A DNA stretch of 64,000 nt, taken from positions 30,719,676 to 30,783,675 of the forward strand of contig NC_072450.1 in the NCBI RefSeq assembly GCF_027596085.1, written 5' to 3'. Below the pieces are notes generated by a model. That model worked only from the letters and a program-made list of their open reading frames with translations. It did not search any database and was not told the origin of the DNA. The position numbers and the translations under genes are program-made. The stretch is from Anoplopoma fimbria (taxonomy: Eukaryota > Chordata > Actinopteri > Perciformes > Anoplopomatidae). Positions 25,743 to 38,078 of the stretch are shown here, in pieces (position 1 is the stretch's first letter; every line of letters begins with the position of its first letter).

Positions 25743-25984
25743 AATTAAAGCTTCGTTTCGGCTTTTTCTGCCAGAAGCGTTTGTCACACATGATACGTTC
25801 AAGGACCGTAGGTATTTACTATACAAGTATACGCATAAACAAAACATGCGATAGTACACACACATTTTCGAGAAGTGGAACCTGACTAATGCTGGATTTG
25901 AGGATGATACTGACATCAAATGTACAGACGAGCGACTGAGATACGTCCTGTAGACATCAAAGAGTAGAGAGATTGAAACTTAAC

Positions 25985-26210
25985 TCTGTGAAGCAGCAAC
26001 TACTGATCATTTTCATCATCCATTTATCTGCTGATTATTTTCTCAATCAATCTTATCGTCTTATAATCATCTAGTCAAATGTGGTTGTTCCATTCCCCAT
26101 TGCCACAGATGACACCCTGCAAATATCTTCGTTTATCCGACCAACAATCCATTCATTTTTCGGATGATCAACTAAATGATTGTTGTTCCAGCTCTAAATT
26201 ACAATACAGG
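25985..26210 (+). repeat. Dispersed ATTAATC-type repeat fragment
   Basis: CAGCAACTACTGATCATTTTCATCATCCAT at the left and TTGTTCCAGCTCTAAA at the right resemble a widespread fish repeat rich in TGATTAAT motifs. A shorter relative lies at 30735-30800. Confidence 0.4.
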
Positions 26211-26370
26211 GACACAGCCAGGCTTAGGTGGTGTCTATCTTTTCATACCTCCCCCTGTCATTTCACCAGGGTGTACAGTATATGGTGGTATTAAAAAAAC
26301 AAAAACGTGCAAAACTTGGGAGGAGCTAACTAAAATGATCATAGCACCTTAAAAAGTCGGTCCACCTTAA

Positions 26371-27056
26371 GTGAGCCCTGGGCCCCCCCTTCACTCTTCG
26401 CTCTCACCACCTGAATCCCTGATGGAGATGCACTCACAGTTCATGTGTGGGGTTGCTTCTCAGCCAAGGGGAGTGGGCTCACTCACAATTTTGCCTCAGA
26501 ACACAGCCATGAATAAAGAACGGTACCAAAACATCCTCCGAGAGCAACTTCTCCCAACCATCCAAGAACAGTTCGGTGCCTTTTCCAGCATGATGGAGCA
26601 CCTCGCCATAAAGGCAAAAAGTGATAACTAAGTGGCTCGTGGAACAAAACATCGACATTTTGGGTCCATGGCCAGGAAACTCCCCAGACCTTAATCCCAT
26701 TGAGAACTTGTGGTCAATCCTCAAAAGGCGGGTGGACAAACGAAAAAAAAAAACACAAATTCTGACAAACTCCAAGCATTGATTATGCAAGAATGGGCTG
26801 CCATCAGTCAGGATGTGGCCCAGAAGTTAATTGACAGCATGCCAGGGCGAATTGCAGAGGTCTTGATAAAGAAGGGTCAACACTGCAAATATTGACTCTT
26901 TGCATAAACTTAATGTAATTGTCAATAAAAGCCTTTGACACTTATGAAATGCTTGTAATTATACTTCAGTATACCATAGTAACATCTGACAAAAAGATCT
27001 AAAAACACTGAAGCAGCAAACTTTGTGAAAACCAATACTTTTGGTCACGGCTGTAC
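26371..27056 (+). mobile_element. Tc1/mariner-like transposon, 5'-truncated
   Basis: Encodes degenerate transposase phrases GVGSLTILPQNTAMNKERYQ, LREQLLPTIQEQFGAF and NPIENLWSILKRRVD. The last includes the final Glu of the DDE triad, while the middle Asp region (normally FQxDxAPxH) is lost. A single run of stops and shifts follows 26631. The 3' end reads CCAATACTTTTGGTCACGGC then TGTAC, a Tc1-type terminus. No matching 5' terminus was found. Confidence 0.75.
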
Positions 27057-27330
27057 ATTGGTTGTCTGAGGCAAATGAACAGAGACAAACACATCAGTAC
27101 TGAGATTACTGCAAATAAAAGCACAGCAGATATGCTTCTCAATCAATGAAAACATTTTTATAATCAACATGCACTTGACTTGTATTATTTAATCCTGCTA
27201 CATAATTCTGAATGTAAACCAAAACGACATTGGTCCCGTGTCAAGACACTGTCATAAAGAAATCAGAGACAGACTTCTGGAAACCATCCAACACAATCTG
27301 CAAGGAGAGAAACCACCGGTAGATATCATA

Positions 27331-28136
27331 GTCTGAAGTCTACAGTCTGAGGTCTACAGTCTGAGGTCTACAGTCTGAGGTCTACAGTCTGAGGTCTACA
27401 GTCTGACGTCTACAGTCTGACGTCTACAGTCTGACCTCTACAGTCTGAGGTCTACAGTCTGACCTCTACAGTCTGAGGTCTACAGTCTGACGTCTACAGT
27501 CTGACCTCTACAGTCTGAGGTCTACAGTCTGAGGTCTACAGTCTGACGTCTACAGTCTGACGTCTACAGTCTGACGTCTACAGTCTGAGGTCTACAGTCT
27601 GACCTCTACAGTCTGAGGTCTACAGTCTGACCTCTACAGTCTGACCTCTACAGTCTGACCTCTACAGTCTGAGGTCTACAGTCTGACCTCTACAGTCTGA
27701 GGTCTACAGTCTGACGTCTACAGTCTGACGTCTACAGTCTGACGTCTACAGTCTGAGGTCTACAGTCTGACCTCTACAGTCTGAGGTCTACAGTCTGACG
27801 TCTACAGTCTGACCTCTACAGTCTGAGGTCTACAGTCTGACCTCTACAGTCTGACGTCTACAGTCTGACGTCTACAGTCTGACGTCTACAGTCTGACCTC
27901 TACAGTCTGACCTCTGCAGTCTGACCTCTACAGTCTGACGTCTACAGTCTGACCTCTACAGTCTGACCTCTACAGTCTGAGGTCTACAGTCTGAGGTCTA
28001 CAGTCTGACGTCTACAGTCTGACCTCTACAGTCTGACGTCTACAGTCTGACGTCTACAGTCTGACGTCTACAGTCTGACATCTACAGTCTGACGTCTACA
28101 GTCTGACCTCTACAGTCTGACCTCTACAGTCTACAG
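27331..28136. repeat. 14-bp minisatellite with three-state unit
   Basis: About 57 head-to-tail copies of GAxxTCTACAGTCT. The xx position is GG in 17 units, CG in 19, CC in 19, plus one AG and one CA. Outside xx, I saw only one substitution (TCTGCAGT near 27914). The array ends in a partial TACAGTCTACAGTCTACTC. It lies in the efl1 25-kb intron. Confidence 0.95.
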
Positions 28137-29010
28137 TCTACTCGGGATAACAGAGTCAGTGAAATAAATGGACTGTAATGTGTATAATCAATTACCCTGA
28201 ACGCACATTTGTTCAGCTGAACAGAGGAGAGAAGGTTCAAAAGACCGTGTAATAGTGGTAGTACTACAATTCAGTACTGACAAGAGTATGAGACAAGTTA
28301 TACACCAATAGCAAAAGGCCAGATCGACAACAAGTGACATCATCAGGGCTATTTTAGATTTGTTAGGCTGAGTAGTTCTCCCCAAGACAAGTTTAACATT
28401 TGACCAAGGTACGTACTGGATGTAAGAACTTTGTTAAATTTGTCCTTTCCACTATATGAGTGTGTTAAATATCTAAACCACCTGTCTACAACAGAAATGT
28501 CTGACAGAATAGACACTCTCAGAGTTGGTGGAGCCAAATCCGTTTTGTATGTTGGATTAGCCTGAAGGACCGCTCAATCTCCCATCGGTGATTGAAGTAG
28601 GTCAGTTGTTGTGCTCATTGACGGCTGTTTCCACAGTTAGAGAAACAAGCGGTTTACTAGAACTTTTTGACATACTTCAGAACAGATGCAGACAGCTGTG
28701 GACTTTGACATTGACGGTAACATACTGTAGGCAGACCTGCTCCTCAAATCCGTACTAGAAAATAAGATGGCAAGCTCATAACAACTTGTGTACTTCCTTA
28801 AAAACAAAACGTAAAAATGTGTATAGTGGCGGATGTTTTTTTCTAATCGAAATAAGCGACTGCTAATTAGTTTGATTATTGCATGCAGTATCAGCACGCT
28901 CTCCTGATTCCAACATCTCTAAGCAGGTGAGATTACAAACTCTGGTCCATCAAAGAGAGGGACAGCCAATTTAATGCAATAACCCGAAGAAGGAAAGGGA
29001 ATGTACTTAC
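28137..29010 (-). other. efl1 25-kb intron, upstream end
   Basis: No exon or recognisable repeat. The exon donor lies at 29005-29010. Confidence 0.6.
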
Positions 29011-29146
29011 CCAGGACATTTCCTACAGGCACCTCCTCCAGCTCCTCTAGCTCTCTTCCCATCAGCAGGTAGAGGTTTTCCATGGAACAGCAGGACAGAT
29101 GAGGCACCTCAGACACACCGTCCGAAGCCCTGACACCCTCTGGCAG
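29011..29146 (-). CDS. efl1: efl1 exon 15
   Basis: Encodes [20 protein letters not shown], then [20 protein letters not shown] and VGNVLG (540-584). The [24 protein letters not shown] block is near-identical to vertebrate EFL1. The acceptor is CTGCCAG and the donor is GTAAGT. A 25-kb intron follows. Confidence 0.93.
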
Positions 29147-31143
29147 CTGGCAGAGTGTAGACAAGCAATTTGAAATCATTTTTTAAAAGCAAGGTCAAAT
29201 GGAAACAGTAGATGTAATGATTTTGTGGCTCAGATGATCTGCAATGTCTGCATGTATGCAATCGTTGCTTTGGTAGTAAGCACCACAGCTGCTGCTTTGT
29301 TGATGTAGCTCCATGTCCACTTTATGTTTTGCCTCCTGGCGAAGATTTGGTGACTCATTAGCGTTTTTTGTGTTTCTATTAGAATAACCTGACTGAGCTA
29401 CTTATGTGATTCAGCATGTTGTGGTAATTCCTGTGTTGTAGTTTGAGCTTTATATAGCTGTAGGCCCACTTCGTTGCCAACTTGAGCACGGGTGATAATT
29501 TAGAGCTCATCAAAAATTGCACCATTAAAAATGATGCCGAATTGGCAGTTCCTGTTGGCAATGTAGCCGTGGGCGTACAAGCAACTTTCACTGAAAAAAC
29601 TTGTGATTATGTGATTATTCTCAGGCAACTTCTCAAGCCTTTTCTCTGATTTCTAGCTTCATGGGTGCGTATTTGCCATGGACATTGGCTATAATGATAT
29701 CCTCAGTTTAAGCGTAATTATCACACTCTAAATTATGAATATCACGTCTGTGTGTTCAGATTTGACTGAGTTAGGAAGAGGTACTAGAATTGGCCATCTG
29801 GCCCTTACACCCTGCGTCTTTAAGGCGGTGGCCTCCACACAGACAGTGTTACTGCTGCTGCATGCCCTTCTTTCTACATGAAGTTTGACTTCCATAATGG
29901 CCAGAATGTTGCGTTTCATTATTTATTTATAATTTATATTTATTATAGACTGAAAAGGCTCGAGAAGCCTGTGCTTATTTGAAAATAATAAAAACAACAA
30001 AAACAACTAAAACTCAGTACTTTAATCATGCTTATTCATCTAGGAAGACACAAAGCCTTGTGTTAACCATTGAAAGAATTCTGCCCATAGAAAGATGCTA
30101 AAGGGCTTTTATTTTGAAACTGAAACAGGAAGTGTCAGGAAGCCGCGTCGCCCCGCGTTGTAGCCGCGCCACGCTGTAGCCGCGCCCCCTTTCTGAACAG
30201 ATGTTAGTGATCTGCACACCATACTGTTCATTTTAGAAAATCTAAGTAAATGTCTGTTCTTCTCACCTCTCCCTGTGCTAGTTTGTGACAGCTTAACCTT
30301 GAAATCATTTTTTTCTGGCGCTATAAACCAACACACGTGATTCTATGATTGATTATTCATTATTGTGATTCCATTCTCTTTCACCAGCTCCCATTAAAGG
30401 GTTTGTACCGCTCAAGCAGCGTGCCTTAAACAATCTCTGATAATTAAGGGGATTTGTTTGATGCAGTTAGGACTTCCCGACTGAACCATCAGTTTGGTTT
30501 GACTCTCTCTCTCACTCTCTCTCTCTCTTTTATTCGAATGTGAAACACTAGAGAAACATGGTACAGTACATGTAATGGGATCTTGAGTTAAAACTGTAAT
30601 TATTTAACTAAAATACTAATAATTAGTTCTAGTGCAATTTATTTGTAAACAAGATGCCTCTTTTCATCCTGTTCCATCTCGTTAGTCATTGTGACAAAAA
30701 AAAGGTAATTCAGCTTAGAGCTCATTATACATTAATCTGATTATTATTTTCTGAATTAATCATTTAATCATCCAGTCTATCAAATAGTCTCTATACCAAA
30801 CCCTAATATATATCAGATGATGTATGTGGGAAGCTGCAACCAGCATGAAGGACTGGACAATCAACACTACTTTTCCTTTGAAGATTTTCCTTGTCAGTTC
30901 CAGTTTGTGTGTGACGAGGCAGTGTGAGCAGAGCAGAACTCAAAAGGCAACAATGGGATGATTGGGTTCTCATTGGTCTGAGCCCACTGAACTACAGGTG
31001 TGAAACAAACCAACGGAAACCATGGAAACCCTGCCCAATTCCTTAAAAGAAGAGATGTTTTTGGGGGGCTGAGAGGTGAATCAACTCAACATTTCAGTTG
31101 CACGTTCCACAGAGAGAAGTACTGCAAAAGGTAGCTTGTTTAC
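29147..31143 (-). other. efl1 intron, 2.0 kb
   Basis: No exon was recognised. It holds a GC-rich stretch with duplicated GTAGCCGCGCC (30160-30190), a CT-rich tract (30501-30530) and a short ATTAATC-type repeat (30735-30800). Confidence 0.6.
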
Positions 31144-31304
31144 CATGCCGAGGCCCTGGGCGGGGTCATACTTTGGTCCCAGTACAAATACTTTCTGTCC
31201 TTTCTTCGCCACTCCGCTGAAGACCCGCGCAAACGCTATGAAGGTCTGCTGCTCCTCTTCCTCCTCTGGCTTTGAGTCTTTCAGTGTCAGACTCTCCATC
31301 TTAG
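31144..31304 (-). CDS. efl1: efl1 exon 14: domain II beta-barrel
   Basis: Encodes [20 protein letters not shown], then [20 protein letters not shown] and [13 protein letters not shown] (to residue 539). [25 protein letters not shown] is a strong signature of domain II in EFL1 and EF-2. The exon opens with a low-complexity Glu run. The acceptor is CTATCAG and the donor is GTAAAC. Confidence 0.93.
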
Positions 31305-31907
31305 CTGATAGTGAGACAGAAGACACACAGAGAGTGAGACTCAGTCACAGTGAACCATCGCACTTTCCTACATTCTCTGATGCTAGATCCTTTTCTTCTT
31401 CTCAGCTCAACCTAAAATAAGTCTATATATGGATATGTATGTATGCATATATATAAAAAAATACAATGAAGGATGATGAAATCCCAATTGAAACCCATTA
31501 AAACCACTATGTTTATTCCCACAGCCATTACAGCATTAAACATCCCATTCCATGATATAAGCATTTCAATCTAGAGCCCCGGCTTCACATTTGTACTTCA
31601 CTATTTTTCCATCTCATTGATCCATTTTCTCATCACTGCTGTATTGTGGTGCACTGTAGTGTTTGATACGATGCATCAAAATCAATGCTGATAATCATTA
31701 CCTGACATATCCCAGACTGTGAGGGGAAAAAAGGACACGTAAAATTTTCCATCCGATGATACACGAATAGAACAAACTGTCGACACAATTTCAGTCAGAA
31801 GCATTGCTACAAGTCTATTTGTTAAAGTGGTGTGCGTTTAGAGAAACAAAAAGATGGGAGGAAGAGTGGGGGACGGAGAAGAGTCAGCGAGTGGAGAGTC
31901 CGTTTAC

Positions 31908-32047
31908 CGCTGTCAAGTGGTGCAGGCGGGCCTTCCTGTGGGGTCCTCTCTGAGTGGGCGGGGTCTTTGTGCTCAGCTGCCATCCTGTCAGCATGTCTCT
32001 GTCTAGCCAGCTCCCTGCGCTGGGCCATCTCCTCCAAGGTCAGCGGC
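31908..32047 (-). CDS. efl1: efl1 exon 13, acceptor preceded by a TG microsatellite
   Basis: Encodes [20 protein letters not shown] and [20 protein letters not shown] and on to LDS. This is the conserved RPLTxEE(M/I)AQRRExARQRHA helix followed by a poorly conserved linker. A TG array of about 130 bases ending TTCAG takes the place of a normal polypyrimidine tract. The donor is GTAAAC. Confidence 0.9.
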
Positions 32048-32050
32048 CTG

Positions 32051-32186
<136 letters not shown>

Positions 32187-32600
32187 GAACATGTGAAGTG
32201 AAGGTAGATCCAGGAGGTCCGGTTTGACGAATGGATCCTCGTCGGCAAGTTGCCCTTTAGAGGATCAAATGAAAGACATGAAAAACAGCCAACCGGCTCG
32301 GCCTCTGGAGACAAGCTGCTCCTTCTGGATTTGACCGGACTTCATCCAACTCACTTGGAGATAAAAGGATACTCACACAACATCACCGTCTTCTTCTTCT
32401 TCTTTTTCTTCTCTTATAACCACCCTGTGCTAACTGGAAGGACTAGCCAGTCATGAAATAATATATCTATCATCTAGAGGTGTCCTTGACTAACAACTTA
32501 CATAGTTGAATCTGATTGGCTAATTATTTCTTATAGTCAACTGATCCTTGAATCTTGGTTTTTTTCCCCCTTGCTTTAGAATAATGGACACCGCTGTTTG

Positions 32601-32601
<1 letters not shown>

Positions 32602-32682
<81 letters not shown>
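32602..32682. repeat. (TG)n microsatellite
   Basis: About 40 uninterrupted TG units. Confidence 0.95.
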
Positions 32683-32686
<4 letters not shown>

Positions 32687-35160
32687 TCACAGTGACCACA
32701 GTGAGCTGCTCACAAAGGCCTGAGTGACAGCATCCAACACATGATGACTAACCACTTAAAAAAAACAGCCCATAATTTCCCCCTGACAACAGCAGCAGCC
32801 CATTCAGGACCCTGAGACGGAGTAGAAAGAGGGCCCCAGCCCGTGTTCAGGGTTCTAACAGGAACCCACAGAGAGCAAACCCCAACCAGACGCTCTCACA
32901 TTAAAGAGAAGCTTACATCTAAATGCTTCATGCTTCATCCATGACACCACAGTGGCTCACTGGTTATAATGGGACTGCCAGGGACTTCTGGTCTCTCCTG
33001 CTGCAGTTATGAGGTCGTGGCTTTCAAAACACGACATGGAGAATAGGAAGGGGAAAATGTGTGCTGGAAAATGAAACAATATATTGATATTAAAGCAGAA
33101 ACACACTTCATCGCTTTTCTGCGGCTAACAGAAGAGGGTTTTTCCACTTTGGCTGGAGTGAAAATGAAAATGAAAATGAGCAGAGACGGAGAGGATACTC
33201 TTTCTGACGTTTGCATGTATGCCACATGGAAGCAAGATGAATCCAGAAAGTTTTGAGTTCTCTCTGAAAACCTGTTAACGCGGGACAGACCTGCTGCTCT
33301 ACAAGTGCATGATGATTATGATGATGACGACCACACAGACAAGTCCTGGTAAAATGTCCATTTTTACAGTAAGGCTTTGATTTTTGAAAAGCAGATCCCA
33401 TATTTCTCTAATGTTGTGGTTTTGGAGACATTAGAGTTGATGCCATCATTTACTGCATCTCAGTTTCTAAATAGTCTCAAAATGATGGCAATGATTTGTA
33501 TCATTGGCCATTTCATTTGAACAAAGTGTTCCACCAGGTTTCACAGATCACATCAGGCTCTTTAGCCCGGATTGTGGGCCGGCTTTTTTCCTTTCCCCGC
33601 TCAGAGCCTGAAATGACCTTCACTTCCAATTTATTCTCTGCCTTTCTTCCCTCTCTCTTTCACCGCTTGATCCACCACATGATAAAACACTTCCTGAAGA
33701 CAAAACGTGTTTAGATAACACAGAGTTTTTAAAGGAAATTTAAACAAAGACCCAGAGTTAAGGGAAAAAATGTATGGATTTCATGGGCCCCTACTTCTTT
33801 TGCTGTGTCTTCACCGATCATATCTATACAGCCAATGTGTTTATTACTAAATGTGTATAGAGCACAAAGTTCTTCATAGATCTAGCCTCTTCAGTTCAAT
33901 CTGAAAGTGACCCAGATTGATGCATCTAACTTTAAAATACCAAGTTTAAAGTGTTATTCAGGGGGAGCGTGCCCCCAAACAAACACTGATGGTACATTTC
34001 AAACGGCACCAAACACATTGATGAGCCTCACTGTTATAACATGTACACAAACCAGTTTATTTAAACCCAATCCCACAGACAGCGTCCTGGTTAGGGTTCT
34101 CTGTACGTGACTGTAGCTACGAATGTTCACAACATTCTCAAACCAAACCTTCGTTCCCTGTTCACAATCACAAAAGCAACAAAAAATGTTCTTTTTTAAA
34201 AGCAACACAGTTTGTTACTTGGCAGATCTCAGCAATTGCAAGTTACAAACGACCTCGTTGTAATAAACTGGAATCATCCTTAAAAGGTGCGAGTTATGAG
34301 ATTGGGAGCATTCCGATTGCCTGTCAGCGGCTCTCAACATGTGGACGGTGAGCCGACTGCGCCAACGGTGAAAGTGCTGACAGAGATAACGTTTTTTTAC
34401 CTGAGGAAGACTTCCTTCTCTGAGATGAATGGTCCAGACACTGAAGAAGGAGCAATGTGAAGTTTGAGAGCATGCCGATCCTAAAGGGAGACTGTGTGGT
34501 CTACTCTCAGTCAGGAGGGCGCACAGCTCAATCAAAGAACACCCCAGAGAACAGTGACAGTGACAGACAGGTCATGCCTAGACATGTCATAGCTGACCTG
34601 ATCTTTCCTCCTTGTTTATGGCTGACGTTTGGTGAAATGAACCTTTATAAGATCAGGGAACTTTGTTCAGGAGGCTTTATTATGGTAATAGTAAAAATAT
34701 CAATTGTTCATTGTTCCCCAAAAGAATGCATATTACTCTAGTTTTGCTTTTATTTGGTTCGTCTCTGAGATGCCTCAACAGCACAATGGAGGTAACTGTC
34801 TTCATGCTCTCTGCAGTGAAAAAAATAAACAGCAACAAGTAGCTGTGTCTCCAATGCTTTGATGAATCCACAGATCAGTTCTCATAGGAACCATGACAAC
34901 CTATGTGGAGACGTGTGTTGTTCTCTCGTACCTTAAAGGAATACTTCAGATGTGTAGAAGTGTGTTTGTATGAGTTACTTCTCCATGGTCTCCATTACTG
35001 CAGTAGAGTAAGATAGGAGTACCAACACAGGACAGAGAAATGTACTGCTGAGAATCAATATCAGTTAAAGAGGACATCGTATTTAGAATATGTTCACCTC
35101 TTTATACTGTTACTATAAACAAGCTGCAGTTAACTGCAGTGTCTTTTAGTTGTTTAACCA

Positions 35161-35205
<45 letters not shown>
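35161..35205. repeat. (TA)n microsatellite
   Basis: About 22 uninterrupted TA units. Confidence 0.95.
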
Positions 35206-35207
<2 letters not shown>

Positions 35208-35799
35208 TCCATTCTGGACCTCAGGAACTCATACCTGTGCACGGTCCAGTTGTTTTACAAGAAAGCCCTTGGAGTAGCTGAGTAAATGGTCCATGCTTTT
35301 AGAATAATTACCACACAACTGTCAATTTGACAACATTGTCGATGACCACCAGCTGATTAGAAGTGTTGGTAACACACACACACTGGGAGTCCTCACAAGA
35401 GGTACCAGGTCTGTGAGCCAGTCACAAACACAACTGCAGAAGACCAACAACCCAAGACCCAAAAACCAACAGAAGCCCTTCACACTGGTCATCTGACGCC
35501 GCAGAAAAAAAGATATAGTAGATGGGGTGTGCGAGTCTGAGTTACTGCCTGGTTATGAAAACAACGGCTGCCGGTGTTTTATGCGTCATTAAATAATGTT
35601 CTGAGAGTCCTACAAAAAGAGCAGTTGGCTGACACTAATCAGAAGAAAGAATCCTAATGGATTTATGAGCTTGTTCCAATGAAGTCCTGTGTAACTTCAG
35701 ACCCACTGTGAGACAACTTCTCCCCCACTTAGGTCTAATACAAAACACATGAGGCATATCCACAGGACTGCAGCATCATCTACTGACACACACACTTAC

Positions 35800-35899
35800 C
35801 TCTGTTTGTTCCGAGGCAAGGCCTTGGTGTCCACAGCAAACATCTTGGACACAAAGACAATGAGCGGATCATCCTCCCCGCTGGAACACTGGAGGAACG
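35800..35899 (-). CDS. efl1: efl1 exon 12
   Basis: Encodes [20 protein letters not shown] and [12 protein letters not shown], with split codons at both ends (100 bases). It matches the EFL1 block ending in the [16 protein letters not shown] motif of domain II. The acceptor is TTCCCAG and the donor is GTAAGT. Confidence 0.92.
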
Positions 35900-36617
35900 C
35901 TGGGAAGCAACCAAGAGGAGGACAAGGACTCAAACACACATCAGAAATCACAGGAGCCAGATTAAAGCCAATATATATATATCTAAAGTGGACAGATTTA
36001 CCAAAATATCTTGGGACAAAATGTGATCATTTTTTAGTCAGCAGATAAATTCATACAACTTTAGTCCATGTGCTGGTGGGTCTGTTTCTCTGGGTTTTGT
36101 TAATTCAAGGACTCGTTTTATTTTGTGTCTATGAGGCCAAGTAGAAATGCTTAGAGAGTGGAAGACAGACACAAAATGAGCTTGTATTTATACTGCGCAC
36201 ATAACTGACCAATTGAAATTAGTTACACATTGTTCGTTTTTGAAAAAAAAAAGGAATAACTTCTCTATTGCATTTAAACTATATTGTGGATGTTAGACCT
36301 TTCTATACTGTTGGTCTGCACTAATCATTAATAACTGTTTCATGAGCAGGACTACCTTCATTTTTTATTTGGATCATGTTTGTATGTTTTTTTCCCCTTT
36401 TCAGTCTTCCACAGTGAACCCGTGCCATCTTTACAGTACGTAATAGTGAAGTCTGATGATATTATATATCTCCAGATAAAGAGTCCTGTAGCAGAAATAG
36501 AAATACTTCGGTAGTACAGTGTACAAGTGCTTAATTGGTTCTGTAGTTCAGTACTTGAGTAAAAGAACTTAGTGTTTTTCGAACACTGGTAACTGAGTTG
36601 ATAAATGTCATGAAGTT

Positions 36618-36679
36618 AGCTAGTGCTAGCTAGTGTAGCTAACGTTACAGCTAGTGCTAGCTAGTGTAGCTAACGTTAC
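36618..36679. repeat. Exact 31-bp tandem duplication
   Basis: The unit at 36618-36648 is repeated exactly at 36649-36679. The unit itself contains repeated GCTAG motifs. Confidence 0.9.
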
Positions 36680-36849
36680 ATATCAGGATGCTGGCTTGAA
36701 ACAGTCAGTTGTTCTGTGAGGCAGCTGAGCGTTACCGGCAGATTCAGGTACATGAAAGAACGGGAAAAGGCCCAGAGTTCCATTCCATGAGGAATGTCGT
36801 GGATGTGGCTTGAGGCAGATATGTAAATGTGAAATACAGGAGAGGTTGG

Positions 36850-37352
36850 GATTTCAGAATGTCAAGCAGAATTTGGGGAGGATCTGTGGTTGTTGCATAG
36901 CGGCTTCAGTTCACTATGCAACAGTCCCTGGCAGTGTCCTGATACTTACATCCCTATACATGGTTGTATTGCAGTGATGCTTGAATCTCTTCTGAACCAA
37001 CAACAAAATGCTGACAGGGTTTTGCATTGCACTGCCAGTTCCACTTTTACAAGTCCTTGGACTCTCAAGAAACAGTTACAGGAGGCGTCTTGAAGCTGTC
37101 ATTACCAACAAAGGCTTTTGTACGAAGTATTAAATAGATTTCAGTAAGCGTGTTCAATACTTTTTCCCTGTGTCATTCCATTTTATTACACATAACTTAA
37201 TTTCTGAACGTATTTGTTTGGTTTTCTTTGCATGTATGGATTACTTGGGTTGTTACCAACATCTGGTGAACATTTCATGTCAATAGCACCTTTAGAAATT
37301 TATTTACTGAGAAAAATGGTGACGTGTTCAATACTTATTTTACCCGCTGTAT
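36850..37352 (+). mobile_element. Tc1/mariner-like transposon 3' remnant
   Basis: Has the phrases AGTATTAAATAGATTTCAGT, TTCAATACTTTTTCCCTGTG and TGTTCAATACTTATTTTACC, then CGCTGTA followed by TA. I recognise this as the 3' end of a fish Tc1-type element. Only a broken transposase C-terminus (CTTGAAGCTGTCATTACC near 37091) remains, and no 5' end was found. Confidence 0.6.
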
Positions 37353-37612
37353 AAAAGATGAAAATTGATGCAACAGATGTTGGGACGACCTGACTTTTAC
37401 TCCCCAGTATGTGTACAGCTCTGGAAACACTGGATCCTACATTTCCCATAATGCAAGGGATAGCATCTTTCAGACAGAGCTTCCATGCCAAGTAAGCCCC
37501 ACCTCTTTCACAAGCCCCACGGAGCCCCAGAAGACAGGCACATTCTTCAGGAATGATTCACTGGCCTTAATGTGTAAATAAGTGGAGGTCGATTTAAAAT
37601 ACAATACATTTC

Positions 37613-37615
<3 letters not shown>

Positions 37616-37692
<77 letters not shown>
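37616..37692. repeat. (GT)n microsatellite at an efl1 splice donor
   Basis: About 38 units ending two bases from the exon 11 donor (gene strand GTAC followed by (AC)n). Confidence 0.97.
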
Positions 37693-37694
<2 letters not shown>

Positions 37695-37817
37695 CTCTTT
37701 TCAGCTCCTGCGTCTGTTCAGGTAACGAGTCAAATCTTCGTGCTCCGACACTCATCAGTTTCTCCACCCTCTCTGCCGTCATTTCTAAAGGACTGGGCAG
37801 TTTCTCACACACCATCA
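37695..37817 (-). CDS. efl1: efl1 exon 11, donor fused to a CA microsatellite
   Basis: Encodes [20 protein letters not shown] and then [20 protein letters not shown]. The acceptor was set at CTGTAG (plus 37818) because it keeps the phase on both sides. The donor GTAC runs straight into a (CA)n array about 75 bases long (plus 37616-37692). Confidence 0.88.
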
Positions 37818-37941
37818 CTACAGTCTGTGTTAAAGAACACTGGACACCAAATGCACCAAACATCCCCCAAAAAAGTGCTCAACGGAGTCAGACAAAGCAA
37901 CAAAGCCAGCGATCACACAGCCGACAGCAGACGAAGGATAC

Positions 37942-38078
37942 AGAGGACAGCCTGGGACACGGGTAACCACTGGCTGCAGATGGCAGAGAGGAGGACTTTG
38001 GGGTCGGAGTGACGCGAGTCCCTGGCCATGACCTTTACCCCCAGTGATGTCACCATCTTCTCCACCTTCTCCTTGTCT
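37942..38078 (-). CDS. efl1: efl1 exon 10
   Basis: Encodes DKEKVEKMVTSLGVKVMARD, then SRHSDPKVLLSAICSQWLPV and SQAVL (to residue 364). The acceptor is GACTAG. The donor GTATCC is weak, but it is the only one that keeps phase with the next exon. The downstream intron is only 124 bases. Confidence 0.88.

Larger units (their letters stand above)
35900..37615 (-). other. efl1 intron, 1.8 kb
   Basis: No exon was recognised. It holds the 31-bp duplication and the Tc1-like remnant listed separately. Confidence 0.6.

Noticed and set aside
27331..28136. CRISPR-like array
   Set aside because: There are no unique spacers. The units are contiguous 14-mers, and the surroundings are an intron of a vertebrate gene.
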